Source: Dryococelus australis (taxonomy: Eukaryota; Arthropoda; Insecta; Phasmatodea; Phasmatidae). From it: a stretch of DNA of 64,000 nucleotides. Position 1 is the first letter of the stretch. Each line of letters opens with the position of its first letter. Location of the stretch: NCBI GenBank assembly GCA_029891345.1, contig CM057009.1, forward strand, positions 86,475,916 through 86,539,915, given 5' to 3'. The notes under the pieces are model-generated. The model was not told the origin of the DNA, ran no database searches, and was given only the letters and a program-made list of their open reading frames with translations. A program made the translations under genes and the position numbers. Positions 10,040 to 21,655 of this stretch are shown in pieces.

Positions 10040-10725
10040 GTTTAAAAATATAATAAAGTATTTAATTTTATATCTATACTTTCCTTATTTTATCTTTTTA
10101 CTCAAATCTATTGTAATAAAGCCATAATCTTCATCCCAACATTTTGCACAAATCTCTTAAATTTTTCATAAGGCATATCCCCACCAATAAAATAATTATA
10201 AACGTGCTCTATATTACTATCATATTTTCTAAATATATACAAAAAATTTGTATTATCTCTTACTGATTGTTTGGGTAATTTGAATATGTTTGTGTTAAAT
10301 AAAATACATCTAAATTTTTATGTCTTCCTTTAGTAAAATAATCGCGAACAATACCTTCGTCATCTAAAAAACATCGCCCAATATGACTAGAGTGACATTT
10401 TCACGTTGATCTGACGGTGTTATTTCATCATTCTTATTTTAAAAAGAATTGTTTTTTCCTTTAACTTTAAGCTTTTCGGATAATATAATAAAATAATTTT
10501 GTAACTCAATATATTTAGGTTTATTTAAACTTTTTGAACAAACATACAATCTATTAAAATTATTGTACATTATAAATATAATTTATCATCAGATTAGTTT
10601 TTACACATTACTAGACCCAACAATATTAAGCCTCTTATGTTATCAGGCCATAATTCACCATTCTTTTTATTTTTAGGAATTTCTTCGGAAATTAAAGCAC
10701 CATCACCCCAATTAACTTTTTTCAT
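10040..10725 (-). pseudogene. FtsK/HerA-type DNA-packaging ATPase, degraded
   Basis: Begins at ATG 10725 with KKVNWGDGALISEEIPKNKKNG, the family's characteristic opening. The P-loop region at 10594-10618 still reads around GSSNV and KTNLM but the central glycine codon is a stop (TAA, plus-strand TTA at 10601-10603). The Walker B region near 10370 reads VILGDVF where the family has an aspartate pair. Later segments DYFTKGRHKNLDVFYL and GGDMPYEKFKRF are well preserved near 10330 and 10170. Frameshifts occur near 10300 and 10120. It would drive genome packaging into capsids. Confidence 0.85.
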
Positions 10726-10929
10726 TTAATATGATCATTTTTGTAATAAATGGATAATAAAGTGTTAAATTTAACAAATAATAGTGCCATTCTAAGGAAG
10801 AAGCCTCACTATGATATAACTCATCAGGCAAATCTATTGCTCTGGTTAGTTTACATACAAAATTTTTATCACAAAATATAAACAACAATATGATAACAAC
10901 AATTGAACACGAGTCCTAATGTTTATAAA
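10726..10929. promoter_or_regulatory. Divergent intergenic spacer
   Basis: About 200 AT-rich bases between the leftward ATPase start and the rightward penton candidate. By position it must hold both promoters, but I see no definable motif. Confidence 0.3.
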
Positions 10930-11455
10930 ATGAAGTTACAACTAATTCCTAGAGGTCAATACAATATTGAATCATTAAAGGAAACTATTAATTCCATTGA
11001 TCCAATTTCAACAAATAACTGAATTAACAGTAGATAATGTAAAAAATAGATTATCTATCAAAGCTAAGTTTGATACTAAATTTGATGACAAACTATCTGA
11101 TATTCTTGGTTTTGAAAGAAATATGACTATTGAGAAAGATAAAGTTGTTGTAGGTACTAAATTATGTAATTTTAACCCATTTAAAACAATAAATGTTCAC
11201 TGTAACTTAGTATATGATATGTTTATGAAATATGATGAATCAAATAATTTAGAAACATATAATAGCCAGTTTTCCACGAAAACGATATTTGGTTTTAGGG
11301 ATTCTGTTATTTACGAGTCTGCATATCCAAATTTTTATTAAATTAATAATGAGAGTTTTGATCATATTGTCTTCGAAATTAGAGACAAAAATTGTAAACT
11401 GATTGATTTTGATGGTGCTGACATCAATATTATTTTAGAATCTACAAATTTTTAA
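10930..11455 (+). pseudogene. Penton/minor capsid candidate
   Basis: Starts at ATG 10930 (MKLQLIPRGQYNIESLKETI), then a frameshift near 11000 into the open segment 10997-11341, a stop at 11339-11341 and a conserved tail to TAA 11455. Recognisable family features are DILGFERN in the middle, the NVHCNLVYD strand and the terminal KLIDFDGADINIILE, which corresponds to the ID(F/L)xGExIxI end of a protein common to Polintons and often considered the penton-like minor capsid protein. The beta-rich pattern fits a jelly-roll. Assignment to penton rather than another virion protein is inference. Confidence 0.55.
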
Positions 11456-11464
11456 GATTCTGTG

Positions 11465-12600
11465 TTTCGATAATCATGTGGCACTATCTATTTTATTTTC
11501 TAGTATAATTATCTTATCATTAGGACTTAATGCTATTTCATTGACTTATACTGTATAAATTTCATGCTTTTTGCTTCTTTTAAATTCATTGTTGTATATT
11601 GTATTTTCTTTTTAAACAAACAATTCTTATAGTCATCAAAAGTAATTCGCTTCTTAACAACACATTTTTTCACTCCTTTCGATATTTTTTTCTTTATCAA
11701 TTCTTAAACCAAAAAATTCTTTCATTATTGTGCCATTACATTCGTCTTACTTTTTTCCTAATTTTTTAAAATTTATTTGAGGCATATTATATATATATTA
11801 TCTTTTGGGTAATCACTCGTATCAAATTTTTCTATCATTGTTTTCATGTCTTCTTAAAAGTATTCTGTTTTTATGTTATAAATGTACAAATAACATAATT
11901 CAATTTTATTGCCATATTTTGGTTTCATCACTTTGAAATGGAAATCATACATTAATTCTTTCGATATGTCATAAATTGACATGCCAACATAAATTTTGTA
12001 TTAAATTTTACATTGGTTTTATTCATATGTAGGGCTGCAAGATTCTCATTAAATGTAGTATATCTTTTGAAATTTGGTTTTGAGATTAATTTTCACACTT
12101 TTCTTCATCTGTTATCAGTCTTATATCTACCCTGTTTCTAATATTCTCCAGCGTTTTATCAAACACAGAATTATTCATGAGTTTATAAAAAATCTTTTTC
12201 ATAGTTTTTTTTGCATTAGTTCTCATCTCTGTATTCAGATCTATATATGTCTTTAGCCAATCAGACTGATTAAATTTTAATATTCAATGTATTTTAGTAA
12301 GTTTTAATCCATTCTTTAGATACTGTTTTAAATTACGATAGTGTATTGCATACTTTTCTTTTTTATATAAAGTTGTTAACAATTTAGACTGATTTGTTCC
12401 TCGAATTACCTTATTTTGTTGGGCAAAATGGTAGATATTTATGTAAATTATATAGTTCTTGGGGATATTCTAAATAAACTTCTAAAATGTAACCATGTGG
12501 TAAATCATCCTCCAAATTTAATGTATGTTCATTGTAAAAATGAAGTGCTGTATAATTCTCCGATTCGAAACCACCATATTGTTATGCTCGTGCCTACATA
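11465..12600 (-). pseudogene. Family-B DNA polymerase (protein-primed type), C-terminal half
   Basis: Leftward from about 12600 the reading contains [73 protein letters not shown] and later EKFDTSDYPKDN and KKITFDDYKNC-like segments. These are the palm and thumb segments of the pPolB found in Polintons, including the Kx3NSxxG-type motif B. The motif C that should read YxDTDS at about 11870-11900 is missing: the frame goes from IELCYLY directly to IYNIKTE, a loss of about three residues together with substitution of the catalytic pair. Stops and frameshifts are scattered throughout. The exonuclease domain and motif A lie beyond the break at about 12600. Confidence 0.88.
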
Positions 12601-13700
12601 TCACTAATAATATACTACTATTCCTGCTATTCTCAGTCCTTCTCTCCTCACAACACTTTCTCTAATAGGCCAGGTTCGTATAGGGGACTAATTACTGCTA
12701 ATGACTATTAATGAAAGAGGGGATTCTACCAAACATATTTATTACGACTTTTTAACTGGACAAAACACAATACTTGAAACACTATTACAATATCTTTCTC
12801 CACAATCTACTAACTTTACTTTACTCCATCTGACAATATTTTTACATTAACAGTAGAGGTTACAATTATACAAAATGATGAACTGCCTTACTGTTATAAT
12901 ATAGAAATTTCGGAATTTTTTTTTGAAAATAGGGAGAAATACCGCAGAGCAGGTATATGTACATTATAATCAAAGTGGCCACATCATAATTATAATGATT
13001 ACATAGAGCTATACCCCATAGAAGATTGACGCGGCGGCTTTCTGTTGTCGCTCGTGCCTAGATCGTCGGGGCTGGGCAGCTGTCAATCGGTCGCTATGAG
13101 ATTATTATGACGGGCAGCGGTCAAACAGCCACCGCCACTGCCGTCGTTACAGGGCGGGTTCAATTCATAACAGCATATTGGTATTAGGAACACATGCTGA
13201 TTGATGCGATTCACGTCAATGTGTTGAATTTTTATGAAATTCGGCGGCATGTTGGCCTCTGCACTGGCATGATGAGGACCGGCAATATTTACAGGAATAT
13301 ACAAATTTAGAGTGGTCTACTTGAAATATTAGTTATTCCAATTTTTTCATCAAAAACTTCTTACGTAGTCTATACACGCACATGGCCTTACTTGCAAATA
13401 TGGTAATATAAGAACACATTTTATTTGCATATATGGAAAAACATACCATATTGGCTTAATGGACCAGTAAAATAGATCTTGGCGCTGAAAGGAGGGAGAA
13501 CAGATTCCCACTCCCTCCGCCTAATTCATCAGTGCCCCCAGCTCACGACCACCCACTGACAGACCACATGCCTCCCTGACCACACATTTTCCCTTTATTT
13601 ATTGAGGCAGGGAGACATAAATTGCCCCGTGGTGTAACCGAATCTGCAATATACCGAGCCGCAGTATTCCGGTCTTCCACTGTACATTATTATAAAGTGG
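12600..13700. other. Unidentified insertion splitting the polymerase gene
   Basis: The polymerase reading stops abruptly near 12600, just upstream of where motif A should be, and Polinton-like coding resumes near 13720. The intervening 1.1 kb has no polymerase similarity I can see and contains a markedly GC-richer core (about 13020-13310 and 13470-13680). The right edge TACAGTGGAAGACCGG (reverse complement of about 13672-13687) resembles a DNA-transposon terminus, but I could not find the opposite end. An 11-base word GCTCGTGCCTA occurs at 12587-12597 and again near 13048. Identity unresolved. Confidence 0.5.
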
Positions 13701-13719
13701 GAATATTTCTCTCTATCTT

Positions 13720-14049
13720 TCTTATGTAATTCATTGGTATTGGAATAAGAAAATGGCAAATTTGCAAAGTTTGTTTTTCTTTGCTCATTAATAATAGCTA
13801 GAATTAAATCTGCTTTCCTTAAATTATTTATACATTTTTTATGTTAAAGATTTTAGCTTTAGTTCTTATTTCCACAAATGTTAAATCATTTAGATTTTCT
13901 CCTGCTTGACAAATTTTTGTAATAATGCTTGTAATAAGATCATCTTTATGTAATTTAGATAATTTTATTATGTTTAATTCTCTAGCTATAATTCTCAACT
14001 CGGTCACTCTCCTTTCGCTCAGATCTGCTACTGAATAATTCATAGCCAT
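13720..14049 (-). pseudogene. SAP/Rho-N-like domain gene, probable polymerase N-terminal region
   Basis: From ATG 14049 the open segment has SVADLSERRVTELRIIARELN followed by LSKLHKDDLITSI, a SAP/Rho-N-like helix-extended-helix nucleic-acid-binding pattern. A stop at 13828 is followed in frame by a second, shorter copy (LRKADLILAIINEQ near 13800). Such motifs precede polymerase domains in several Polinton and large-virus proteins. Continuation into the insertion at about 13700 suggests this was the N-terminus of the polymerase polyprotein or a separate small gene directly upstream. Confidence 0.5.
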
Positions 14050-14109
14050 ATATGTTTATTTATAAGAAATAAAATTTTATATACATTTAAAAAATAAAGA
14101 ATTGAAGAA

Positions 14110-14828
14110 ATTTCAAAATTAATGAAAATACTGAAATGAAGTGCTTGAATGATTGATAATAATTTTTAAAAATATTTATCTTCTTCTGTAATAATTTTTC
14201 TTACTACAGCCGTTTTTACGTATTGTTGTATGTTTATCCTTAGTATTTTTATGAAGAGAAAATAATTTTATAGACTTTCCTCTCATTACTAACTGTGCAT
14301 GTGTTTGTTGGATAATTATGATTTTGAATTTTATTAATAATATCTATTGATGTGTGATTTAGTTTTTTTTATGCTCTTTGAGATATATAATACAAACATA
14401 TTTTCCACATTCACATTATATTTTCTCATTAAACCATTCTTTACATTTTGTTTTATGTTTGTGTATAGTCACTTTATGAAGATAAAATGAATCAATAGAT
14501 TTATTCTCATTATATACTACACATGTCTTACTTGAATAATTATGTCGAATTTCATTGGTATTGTGCAATTTACTATTTTTATGCTTTTTGAGATATAGTA
14601 TAGAAACATATTTTCCACATTCACATAGTACATTCTCTTTTTTTTAACTCATGTTGATTTTTGACATATTCAGCAGAACATTTTTTTACAGGTATTAATA
14701 CGTTTATCTTTTGTGTGTTTATGTGATGCAAAACTTTCTATTTTTTAATACTTCGCCACATTTTTTACATTGCTTAGATATGGTATTATTTTCCATTTCA
14801 AGCATAGTTTCCATTTTATTTATTAAGA
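14110..14828 (-). pseudogene. Tandem zinc-finger repeat gene
   Basis: Starting near 14828 the minus strand encodes a CxxC pair (KQCKKCGEV) and then repeated modules each with a C..C/SF.LHK element and a CECGKYV...YLK.HK finger. The CECGKYV unit appears at about 14630 and 14430, with a related, further decayed unit near 14290. In-frame stops and frameshifts break every module. CECGKxV fingers are common in N-terminal regions of insect Polinton polymerases; here they could be part of the polymerase gene or a separate regulator. Confidence 0.55.
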
Positions 14829-14899
14829 AAATTAATTTATTAAGAGAATGAAAAAATATTTCTCTTTAATAATTTTGTTCCTTTTGAATAAACACAAAA

Positions 14900-15193
14900 A
14901 TGGAGGCTCTGCTCAACAAGTGGAACAATTCATATGAATTCACTAAACTAATGGATCTAGTAATTGATAAATGGTATAAAACCACAGATTTTCGAATTTA
15001 TGAATCTAAATTTGGTAAAAAAATTAATTATATTCTAGATGATAGGTATAAAATTACTTTACCAGATCGCTATGAAAAGATAATTGATGAAAATGATTTA
15101 AAATTGATCAATGAGAAACAAGTTTTTGTGGCATATAAAGATTTAAAAGAAGTGAAAAATGGAAAAACTATGCATGATATTGTATTCATGTAA
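14900..15193 (+). CDS. Hypothetical protein next to the right terminal repeat
   Basis: Intact 97-residue ORF from ATG 14900, one of the few undamaged Polinton genes. It is rich in charged and aromatic residues with no membrane segment or signal peptide. The end, KEVKNGKTMHDIVFM, has the look of a conserved beta-hairpin. I do not recognise a family. It is transcribed toward the right terminus, mirroring the hypothetical gene at the left end. Confidence 0.55.
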   Translation: MEALLNKWNNSYEFTKLMDLVIDKWYKTTDFRIYESKFGKKINYILDDRYKITLPDRYEKIIDENDLKLINEKQVFVAYKDLKEVKNGKTMHDIVFM

Positions 15194-15260
15194 TAAATTG
15201 AATTCTATTAATTTTTATCTTTTTATTTGATTGTTAAATTAATTTGCTTTATTTATGTTG

Positions 15261-15556
15261 CTCGTTTGTAAAATTGACATTTCTAAAAAATGACGTGAAA
15301 AATTGCTTGGAAAGGGAGACATTTGCATGTTTTTTGCTTAAATTTTGATGTTTTTTAAGTGACACAAATTGACACGGTATTTGAAAATTTTGCTTGATTT
15401 TGGCTTAGATTTACATGATTTTCAAGGAAAATTGCTTGTTTTGGAGAGCTCCTGTTTTAAACATTTTAGAACCTTAATTTAGCCTCAAAAACCTTGATTT
15501 TAGAGCAAAAAACCTCAAAATTTCGATGAAAATTAGGAGTGAGCTAGAACTCCTGT
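15261..15556 (-). repeat. Right terminal inverted repeat of the Polinton
   Basis: Reverse complement of the left repeat. The two arms have diverged clearly (for example the outermost bases read ACAGG instead of AGGGG), indicating an old insertion if they were identical at integration, as is usual for Polintons. Confidence 0.9.
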
Positions 15557-15562
15557 TATATA
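15557..15562. repeat. Right target-site duplication TATATA
   Basis: Matches the left duplication at 874-879. Six bases is the length expected from Polinton integrases. Confidence 0.75.
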
Positions 15563-17700
15563 TCTACTTTCAGCTGCCTTCTGTGATATCAACACACTCG
15601 TTTCAGCGCATACAGAAATATGACATGTTTTACAAAGTTGGTTTCCTGCATAGTCAGTTTCCTACATATATGAGCGAGATCTCACTCATGTTGCATGGTT
15701 ACTAATCCCAGAGTTGGGCGCCAAGCTGGTGATGACCCTTCCAGTAGTGGCACTTAGCTCACTCTTCGATATCAGATATATTACCTATTATCTAGATGGA
15801 TAATGCCTCATAAAGCTGGAACAGTCAATAAATAGATATTAATTTAATAGTACCGTATTGCTGTCTACAAACTAACCCATGCAATACGACCAGGTATGCT
15901 TGGTTGTAAACTCTTAACTGAGAAATTTCTAAATTCTTATGGCCGCAGTCCATGATCAACACTCGCTTTGCTGTGATGTACCATGCTGAATTATGCTGTA
16001 TTGTCATGACTATTATTTAATTAACTTAAAGCGTAACACCCGTCATAATAGTAGCATCTCTCTTGGACATCAATTCACTGTGTCTGTTGTACAGTTGCTC
16101 CCCTGTGCTGCCGACGAAAAACCTCTGAATTCCACATTCCTCCCTCTCCAGAGCTGGTCAGCACTCTCCTCTATATCATCCCTGGAAACACAAAGGGGCG
16201 TAACCCAATTTTTCTACATTTTCAGGAGAGCGGTTTGTAGTTTGTTACACTTGTTCTTGTCATCCCCATGGACAAACTATTCATCTATTTGTTTTATTGT
16301 TTCTTTTCAATTGAGACCAAAGAGTCTCTTTCACACACACACACACCCATATGCCTATACCCTCAAGCTACAAATGGGTTGTGTGTGTACTGAGTTAGTG
16401 TTTGTAACAGAAATAGGCAGAAGAGAATGCTATCAGTAACAAAGAATAAAAAAATATGAAGATATGGAAGAAAAGTTGCAGAAGGAGTTAAATATTATGT
16501 ACAATTTCAGACAAATGATATGCTTGTACGAACTTACTACAAAGTCATTAAAAAATGATAGAATACTGCATAGTAATAAACAATGACAGCAAGACTAGAG
16601 CTCCTTAAACTCCTTAACCATGAAGTCACTGGAAGTGGCACTTCTATCGTTGGAAATTATCTGATACCATTCATTGTTCTTCATGACGTAGTTGCCTATA
16701 AAATACTTTATGGGTTTCAGATCTTATCACTGATGCTTGTCCTTGACAAAAGGATAGCAGATCTTGATATTTCTTCTTGGGTAGTTTTGGTGGCTCCAGA
16801 AGTGGTTTAGGTCATTTCTTGAGGACTTCTGCACCTTGCGTAGTGATAGGCATTTGTACGATCCCTCCGAAGGATGTGTTTTGGAGAAAATAATTTCCCT
16901 GTTTGTTTATAATGTTTGTTGTGTGGAGACTCAATTGGAGTGTGCAGTAAACATTAGCTGGAACTAGCTCAGTTAGAAAGCATGATACTCTGAATTGAAA
17001 AAAAGGGTTCGTTGATAAAAAGAGAGCCCAAAAAATAACTATAAGAATGAAGTGGTAAACTGTTCACTAAAGATTTATTGCTGTTTTTTCTACAATATCG
17101 GCATACAAAAACATATATCATGCGCAGTAGTAAAAAACCAGAGAGATAGAACCTGTTAATGTTAACTTGAAAAACTTCTCACTTTAAGGATAATTAAATT
17201 AAGAAGACGAGAGAGAATCACTACCTTCTCTCCTGGCACCCTAATGACTCCTCACACTTGCAGAAATAAACTTAGTTCTTTAAGGTTAGTCCAGAATATA
17301 ACTAAAAGGAAAGATCGCGGGCACTACTGGTGTGAGTTAGGATGGTCACTTGCTGCACCTCTCTACATGAGTGCTTCTCGACTTCTGTCTATTACTGTCT
17401 CATGAGAAGGGTTGTGCCTGCTCTATATATCAAAAGTTTCGTGCCCAATCGTGGTATAGCATGGTGCAGTAACGTGTAAAAATAGCACAAAATGCGGACG
17501 TGGCTCTGGAAGTATAGTATTACAGTCATGTGATAGGTCACGTCAGCCAAATGTGACCGCCTACACTTTCCTTTTTTCATCATGTAGTGCAATATAATGG
17601 CTATATGTCTAATTTAATAAACCCAATGAAAAAGTGCAATGTCATCCTATGACGTTCGCTACTACTGCTGAATGACTAAAATGAAAATAATAAATTTGGA
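15563..17700. other. Right flank of the Polinton, no supported gene
   Basis: Ordinary AT-rich DNA with a short (CA)n at about 16331-16347. The longer ORFs (15993-16439, 16583-16810) show no domain, signal or repeat pattern and look fortuitous. A transposon remnant is possible but I could not identify one. Confidence 0.4.
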
Positions 17701-17703
17701 AAA

Positions 17704-17823
<120 letters not shown>

Positions 17824-18013
17824 ACAAACAATTTATTATTGAGACAATATTCTAAGTACTAAATGAGTTACTATCCATTATAGAAATATAGAAAAATTAA
17901 ATATTTCCCAAATATATCTATTACCAGATATTGCAACATTACAAATTTTAGTCACTCTTTGTTCTGTAATGTCCTCCCACTTCATTGTTTCATTGCTTCC
18001 ATTAGTCCACTTA

Positions 18014-18249
18014 TAGGCTGTTCACGATAAAGTGAGCACTTTTTAGGCCCTTGTTACTTTTTCCTTTCAGCCATTTCTTATCCTTTAACCACTTTTAAAA
18101 ATAAATATTACCATGTAAGGAATAAACATAGTGTGTATATTCCACCGCACTCGGAAGTTTACGTCCGAGGCTAAAATAAAATATATTTATTGATTATTAT
18201 TCCAAATGAAAGGGCTTTCAAAAGTGCTCACTTTACTGTGCATAGCCTA
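18014..18249. mobile_element. Short MITE inside the transposase relic
   Basis: Terminal inverted repeats of about 32 bases: TAGGCTGTTCACGATAAAGT at the left matches the reverse complement of the right end near 18220-18249 with three or four mismatches. TA dinucleotides flank both sides. No coding capacity; 236 bp. It interrupts the DUF7869-type gene between DFLDFK and the KWEDITEQRV tail, which shows it arrived later. Confidence 0.8.
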
Positions 18250-19738
18250 TAGCGGAATATATATGCATGTCTTTTGACAGTTACTTGAAGTCAAGGAAGT
18301 CAGTATATTGTATGTCATGCACAATGTGTGGTTTCTTTTTCTTAGCCAGGCGAAAAATTGGGATAAGCTGCCTGCTATATCACATATGCTATTGTGCTGT
18401 GGGCAGAATCCCCTCACTCTGGCCATGATTAGGTTCGAAAAAATTTAGAGTAATTTCTTATAGAGATGAACTGTTATGAACTACATAAAGAAGCATTGTG
18501 GCAACTATTTTTCTTGTTTTTCCACCACAGCTGTCTGCAAACAGTGCAATGGTTTTGGTGTCCAGTTCATCAAGTTTTCTGAGGAACATGTAAACACACG
18601 TAGCAAGTTCTGAAAATCCCCTTCTGCTTACAGTTTCATTCCAAGTACAGCAATATCAATCCTTTGTGCTAATGTTGTAAACTGTAAAATTATAAATGGA
18701 TAGCAGTCTCCTTGAAAACACTGCACTTTCTTCAGTGATTGGGAGGGATATAACGTTTTGTAAATCAAAGATGGTGCAAGAATGTGAAGGATCACTTATA
18801 ATCTTTTGTTTAGCTTGATCTTTTATTTCTCTGGTTTTGCCCTTTCTTTCATTATGTGTTGTTAATATCTCCTCCAGTTTTTCTTTGGCTTCATCATAAC
18901 TTTCATGGTAGCTCTTACATAGAATACACTGGTCTTTCATAGATTTTACAAATGACAAATTCAATAATCAGAATATTTGCCTGTACAATTCAAGACTTCC
19001 TTTGAATTTTCCAGTCTGTATATCATTTACATACATGTCATACATTTGAGATATATTGAGGCCTTTATGAAGAAATTCTTTCGAAGAACTCTGCCGGCAA
19101 TAGTGAGATTCAGCTGGCGTTAATCTATTACGGGCTGTCATTTTGATCCACACATTTTCATCTTTCTGTAAATGAAATGGAGGCCTATCCCCCCACTTTT
19201 CTGATTCAATTATACCTATATCACATTTTTTTCGCAAAGCAGTACAGACAGTTTTATCTAAAATTATAAGGGTATTTAGGAAGAAATTCTTAGATACTCT
19301 AACTGGTAAAATCTGACTCCCATGAGCAAGTTTTAAATGTTAGTCTGTGATTGTTGAGATGTTTCAAATTTTGTGATTTTTGCTTTAGTAGCTACAGTTT
19401 TTATGTAACGAATGATATAGGAGGCTGCCCATATCATAAAATCCTGTATGAAGTGCTTCTTTGTTTTCATCAGAGAACATGTGGCATTTCCTGTTAGTGT
19501 TCCAATCATTTGTGCACCATGGACCAATATTAGGTGCAGGTACAGTTATTGATGTATTAGACCGGATATAAGCTTGGCCGGAGTCTCGTAAAGCCTTGGA
19601 AAATTTTTGCTTATTCATCATCTTTTCCTTTTATATTGGTTCTTCTCTTTCAGCACCCTCAATTTGAAACAGCACTTAGGACACTGTCCGGTATGATGTC
19701 AACAGAATAAGAGCAATTAAGGCTACCTTTATTGCTAC

Positions 19739-21655
19739 TGATGCTGGCTAACAGCCAGCCGCGTTAAGCCCATGACAGCGCTCAGCACTCACATGACACG
19801 TGTGCAAGGAGGCCGTAACCTGAACTGTTCAGTAACGGAATATTCATTTGAAGTGGGAATTATGTCTCTTGTTTTATTTTCAGGTTTTCAAGTGTTTAAA
19901 TGTTTAAAATGTATGTTTGATAATATTGCACAATGTTTGGTTATGAATTCAAAATGCGTGCTGCACGAAGTCTAAGAACGCCATCATAAAAGTCATTTAA
20001 TGCATAGAGAAAAATAACAATTTAAATATAAAATGTGACTCCATATTTAAATTATTAATGTGCCATTTATTTTAAAATATAAAAGTTTTACTCGAGAAGG
20101 GGGGGGGGGGGGGGGTGGCTATAGCACTTCCGCTTATGTGAACCCCATAGGCGGCCATGGTAGGTCCGCGCGACCCCTGCCTGTGGGCAGTCCATTGAGG
20201 AGAGCTGGCAAGGTAAGATACTGTCACGTACGCACCTCAAACTTTTTGCACTGATGTAGATTACAATAGTTCACTTTTAGTATACCGGTTAACTTTTGCT
20301 TTGCATATGTTTTGCCAGACATTCCCCAGCATTATGCTTCCGCTTAACTTAATAATTTGTGCCCTTGTAGCTTTTTCAATGTAAACAAGAAGAAAGGAGG
20401 AAAGATGTCGGAGAGGGCACGTGGCCCGTGCAAATTTGAATCAGGCACCATCCGCCTATGTTAAAGGCATTTCAGTGTAATTTCTGTTTAATTGCTGCGT
20501 GTAATTTTAAGGGCTTTGTTTTTGTGTATGTAGTTTACGGTAATTTTCATGTTTAATTGTTTTCCGGCCATATCATTTGCGTTCGCGTGGTTAACAGCCG
20601 CCAAGTTAATATCGACGCCATCCATGCGCTTTGAGGACTTATTTGTGTAATATCATGTGCGCCATAATTTATTTCAGTGTTCTATGTAATATTTCATTCA
20701 GGGTTCCGTGAATTTTTCATGTAATTGATGCTTTATATGTATGACCACGCTGTCTTGTCCAAGTTCGATTTTCCCACCATCATGCGTTCTAAAAGCCTAG
20801 AAATGCCTCAATCTACAGAAGAATATTTTACCCATCAATAATAACCATTAGTCTGACCAAAACTTGCAGTTTTTAGCAGAAATATTGAAATTTCATCTGC
20901 ATCACGTTATCTGCTACGAATCTTACCCAGTGGCATCCTCGCCATCTAAGCTTTCTTTCACGCATCTGCATGTTTATTGTGACCATCCATGTTGTGTTCC
21001 ATCTTGTTTCATATGTATTTGTGCCATTTATATAATTTGTACTGTGATATTATTTCCGTCCTAGCCGGCTATGTGTATAGGCCGTCACCATACTAACCAC
21101 GTGTGGCAGGGCGAGCCCCGACGAGTCTGCGTTAGTGATGCCAAGTAATCACACGTGTTTGTTCATTTCAGAATTCTCTGCGCCCTGTTTTCAGGGAAAA
21201 TTGGCAGTCCACCCGAGCGGCTGTCGACCCCTTTGCTTGTGAAGATTGTGTTTTCTAACACCACAGAGAAGTCATCCATCTAGGAGTGCACTAGATTAAT
21301 TGCGGGCTGGGGAGCACCCAAACGGAGTTAGCTAGATATGTCCGAGTTCATGCATAAAGTTAACCTTGGCACAATTTGTATGAGAGACAAAATAAAAGCA
21401 AGGCTTACAGTGCTTAAGGTCTTTCTTTGTAGTGACAGGAACCTCTTGCCTTTTTTCAGTGATAAAATGTTAAGTACAGATGTTTAGTAATGAAAAGTGT
21501 TTTGTAAGTACGGTCGGGTGAGATGGACACACAGAACCCACAGCATCCCTGAGAACCCTGAGTCTCAACAGTGTGGTGACTGGGAAACACTGCTGGAGCC
21601 CATCTACCGTAAATGTATTGTGTCACCGGTCATCTCATCTCACCCGACGGTGTCA
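19739..21655 (+). mobile_element. Solo LTR, copy 1
   Basis: Begins TGATGCTGGCTAACA and ends CCGACGGTGTCA. The family termini are TGACAC...GTGTCA, as judged from copy 2. Flanking four bases are CTAC (19735-19738) and CTAT (21656-21659), one mismatch from a 4-bp duplication. Length 1917 bp. An AATAAA at about 21387-21392 places a possible polyadenylation signal in the plus orientation. It contains an 18-G run near 20098 and no protein-coding region. It splits the DUF7869-type gene. Confidence 0.85.
20098..20117. repeat. Poly-G tract in solo LTR copy 1
   Basis: About 18 consecutive G. The matching position of copy 2 (about 32930) has no such tract, so it grew after the copies diverged. Confidence 0.9.

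Larger units (their letters stand above)
880..15556. mobile_element. Polinton/Maverick element, complete but degraded
   Basis: The element is bounded by inverted repeats of about 290 bp and flanked by TATATA on both sides, matching the 6-bp duplication known for Polintons. The left end begins AGGGGAGTTC, in line with the 5'-AG terminus typical of the group. It contains the diagnostic set: family-B polymerase, rve integrase, adenain-like protease, packaging ATPase and double-jelly-roll capsid. At 14.7 kb it is near the usual 15-20 kb. Base composition is distinctly more AT-rich than the flanks on its right. Gene blocks alternate strands: capsid leftward, virion/integrase block rightward, BRO/MMP/ATPase leftward, penton candidate rightward, polymerase leftward. 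Nearly all genes carry stops or frameshifts, so this is a fossil copy. Confidence 0.93.
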
